Positions 6,831 to 8,061 of a stretch of DNA of 8,061 bases are shown piece after piece. The DNA is taken from NCBI GenBank assembly GCA_051650305.1, contig JBOFIT010000196.1:1-8061 (forward strand), written 5' to 3'. How positions within the stretch are numbered: the stretch's first letter is position 1; every line of letters starts with the position of its first letter. The DNA is from JBOFDK01 sp051650305. Its GTDB lineage: Bacteria > Bacillota > Clostridia > Lachnospirales > Cellulosilyticaceae. The position numbers and the translations under genes were made by a program. The notes beneath the pieces are model-generated. The model searched no databases and had not been told where the DNA came from. It was given only the letters and a program-made list of their open reading frames with translations.

Positions 6831-8061
6831 CTATTGGTGCATTTCTTTTTGACTTACTTTTGCAAGTGCTGTGCCCATTGCCACAAACAACCAGAAAATA
6901 AGTACCATACGATAATTATAGAAAGAATAGTCGAACATCCCTTGTATAAAGAAGCCGCCTACACCTGCTGCAAGAGCAAGTACCATAAAGGATACTGTCT
7001 TGTCTTTAGTGAGCTCTCTCTTATAAGTGAGAGTCATGTGCTTAACAAAGCGCCATATAATTCCTATAAATAGAATGAGTCCTATAATCCCACCTTCAAT
7101 TAACACTTGGAAAAAGGCATTATGTGAATGGTGTGCTGGTATATAGTAGTATGCATAGAACGGATAAACGAAAGCATACGCTGCTGTTCCAAGACCAAGT
7201 CCTGTAAGCATAAAGTCTGTCCCCATACCTAATGATGAAAGCCAAATCTTTACACGAATCGCTGTGGATGTGTCTTCCATATTTCCTATACTTGTAAAAC
7301 GGTGAATGACACTATCTGGCAATACCAGTGGTGCCACTAAAAGAAGTGGAATACTCGCTGCCCATAACTTCCCATTGTAGAAAGTAATGAAAACTGCGAT
7401 CGCAAAGCCTACACCTAGCCAGCATCCTCTTGAGAACGTAGCCATAAGGCATATAATCATAAGCCCTGTACAACCTGCATAACCAATTCTCGCCATCCAA
7501 GTCTTACGTGTCACCATAAGGCCTGTCCCTGCAAGTACTGTAAGGATGAGGTATTCTCCTAAAATATTAGGATTTTCTAAAGTTGAGTAGGCACGTTTTG
7601 TAATTGAGAATACATTTGGGTCGATCCAGTTCTCATTAACGCCCCAACCAAACACATATTGTAAAATACCGTATACTGCAACTAAGGTTCCTGAGATGAC
7701 AAATACTTTGATGAGTGTAAAGATTGTTCGCTTGTCTTCTAACAGTTGCATCATAATCACATAAAAACCAATGAAAATCATATACACAAACCATACTGCC
7801 AAGCTACTCATTGGTGTAAAGGATACGATAACCCCTATGCCATACATAATGAGTAAAGCAATGAGTAGAAACCCTACGTCATCTAAATGCCATTTATGTG
7901 TACTATCCACTAGATTACGGACAACCACACTTGCCGCTACCACTGCACATACCACAAGCATGATTTTTGTAGGTAGAATCGGTGCGATAAAGACCGTTAA
8001 GTATAGACCATAAATAGGCTTATAAAACATAAATGCTACAACGGTTAACCCGATAAGCATG
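6831..8061 (-). CDS. O-antigen ligase/polymerase-like membrane protein (Wzy_C/WaaL family), N-terminus cut by window edge
   Basis: This polytopic membrane protein resembles WaaL/Wzy enzymes, which join undecaprenyl-linked glycans to one another or to a final acceptor outside the membrane. At least 409 residues are in the window. It shows ten or more hydrophobic helices, the STLENPNILGEYL motif (159-171), TFSRGCWLGVG (208-218), and the large outer loop with AHHSHNAFFQVLIEGG (309-324), in which H311/H313 and E322 match the family's functional histidine region. An ATG exists at 8058-8060, but it opens directly into a hydrophobic stretch, no upstream sequence is visible to show a ribosome site, and relatives usually have more N-terminal sequence, so I annotate it as running off the edge. 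It is the first visible gene of the operon. In Bacillus anthracis, ligase-like proteins are implicated in SCWP attachment, which fits the context. Ligase versus polymerase cannot be settled from sequence. Confidence 0.88.
   Translation of the reverse strand, partial: MLIGLTVVAFMFYKPIYGLYLTVFIAPILPTKIMLVVCAVVAASVVVRNLVDSTHKWHLDDVGFLLIALLIMYGIGVIVSFTPMSSLAVWFVYMIFIGFYVIMMQLLEDKRTIFTLIKVFVISGTLVAVYGILQYVFGWGVNENWIDPNVFSITKRAYSTLENPNILGEYLILTVLAGTGLMVTRKTWMARIGYAGCTGLMIICLMATFSRGCWLGVGFAIAVFITFYNGKLWAASIPLLLVAPLVLPDSVIHRFTSIGNMEDTSTAIRVKIWLSSLGMGTDFMLTGLGLGTAAYAFVYPFYAYYYIPAHHSHNAFFQVLIEGGIIGLILFIGIIWRFVKHMTLTYKRELTKDKTVSFMVLALAAGVGGFFIQGMFDYSFYNYRMVLIFWLFVAMGTALAKVSQKEMHQ

Noticed and set aside
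8058..8060. ATG at the right edge as the true start of the ligase-like protein
   Set aside because: It opens inside a hydrophobic stretch with no visible ribosome site and relatives usually have more N-terminal sequence, so the gene is treated as cut by the window.

Overview
The window reads as a low-GC (roughly 40% by eye) Firmicute, most likely of class Clostridia. Support comes from strong AGGAGG-type ribosome binding sites, AT-rich intergenic DNA, and the association of CsaB with DUF5693- and DUF4330-type proteins, which I know mainly from anaerobic Clostridia. A Cellulosilyticum/Lachnospirales-like host is possible, but that is inference. Every supported gene lies on the minus strand, so transcription runs from 8061 towards 1. 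I see no tRNA, rRNA, insertion sequence, CRISPR array or phage gene.

From 8061 down to 911 there is one tightly packed run of seven genes: an O-antigen-ligase-like (Wzy_C family) membrane protein cut by the window edge, a GT4 glycosyltransferase, two adjacent related single-span proteins of DUF4330 type, a large DUF5693-type membrane protein, the polysaccharide pyruvyl transferase CsaB, and a WecG/TagA (GT26) N-acetylmannosaminyl transferase. Gaps are 23, 8, 3, 42, -22 (overlap) and 1 bp. The run ends in a clear intrinsic terminator at 869-908. The content fits assembly of a secondary cell wall polysaccharide (SCWP). TagA would add ManNAc to an undecaprenyl-linked primer, GT4 would extend the chain, CsaB would add pyruvate ketals that SLH-domain surface proteins bind, and the ligase/polymerase would join chains or attach them to the wall. 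DUF5693 and the DUF4330 pair are the unexplained membrane parts and the most interesting content here.

Bases 512-868 are an AT-rich intergenic leader with no substantial gene. It holds a small dyad, an 11-bp repeat and a few tiny start-stop frames. It should contain the promoter for the last gene.

Bases 1-511 hold the N-terminal 170 residues of an MsmK/UgpC-type sugar ABC transporter ATPase, which continues off the left edge. It has its own leader and appears unrelated to the polysaccharide operon.
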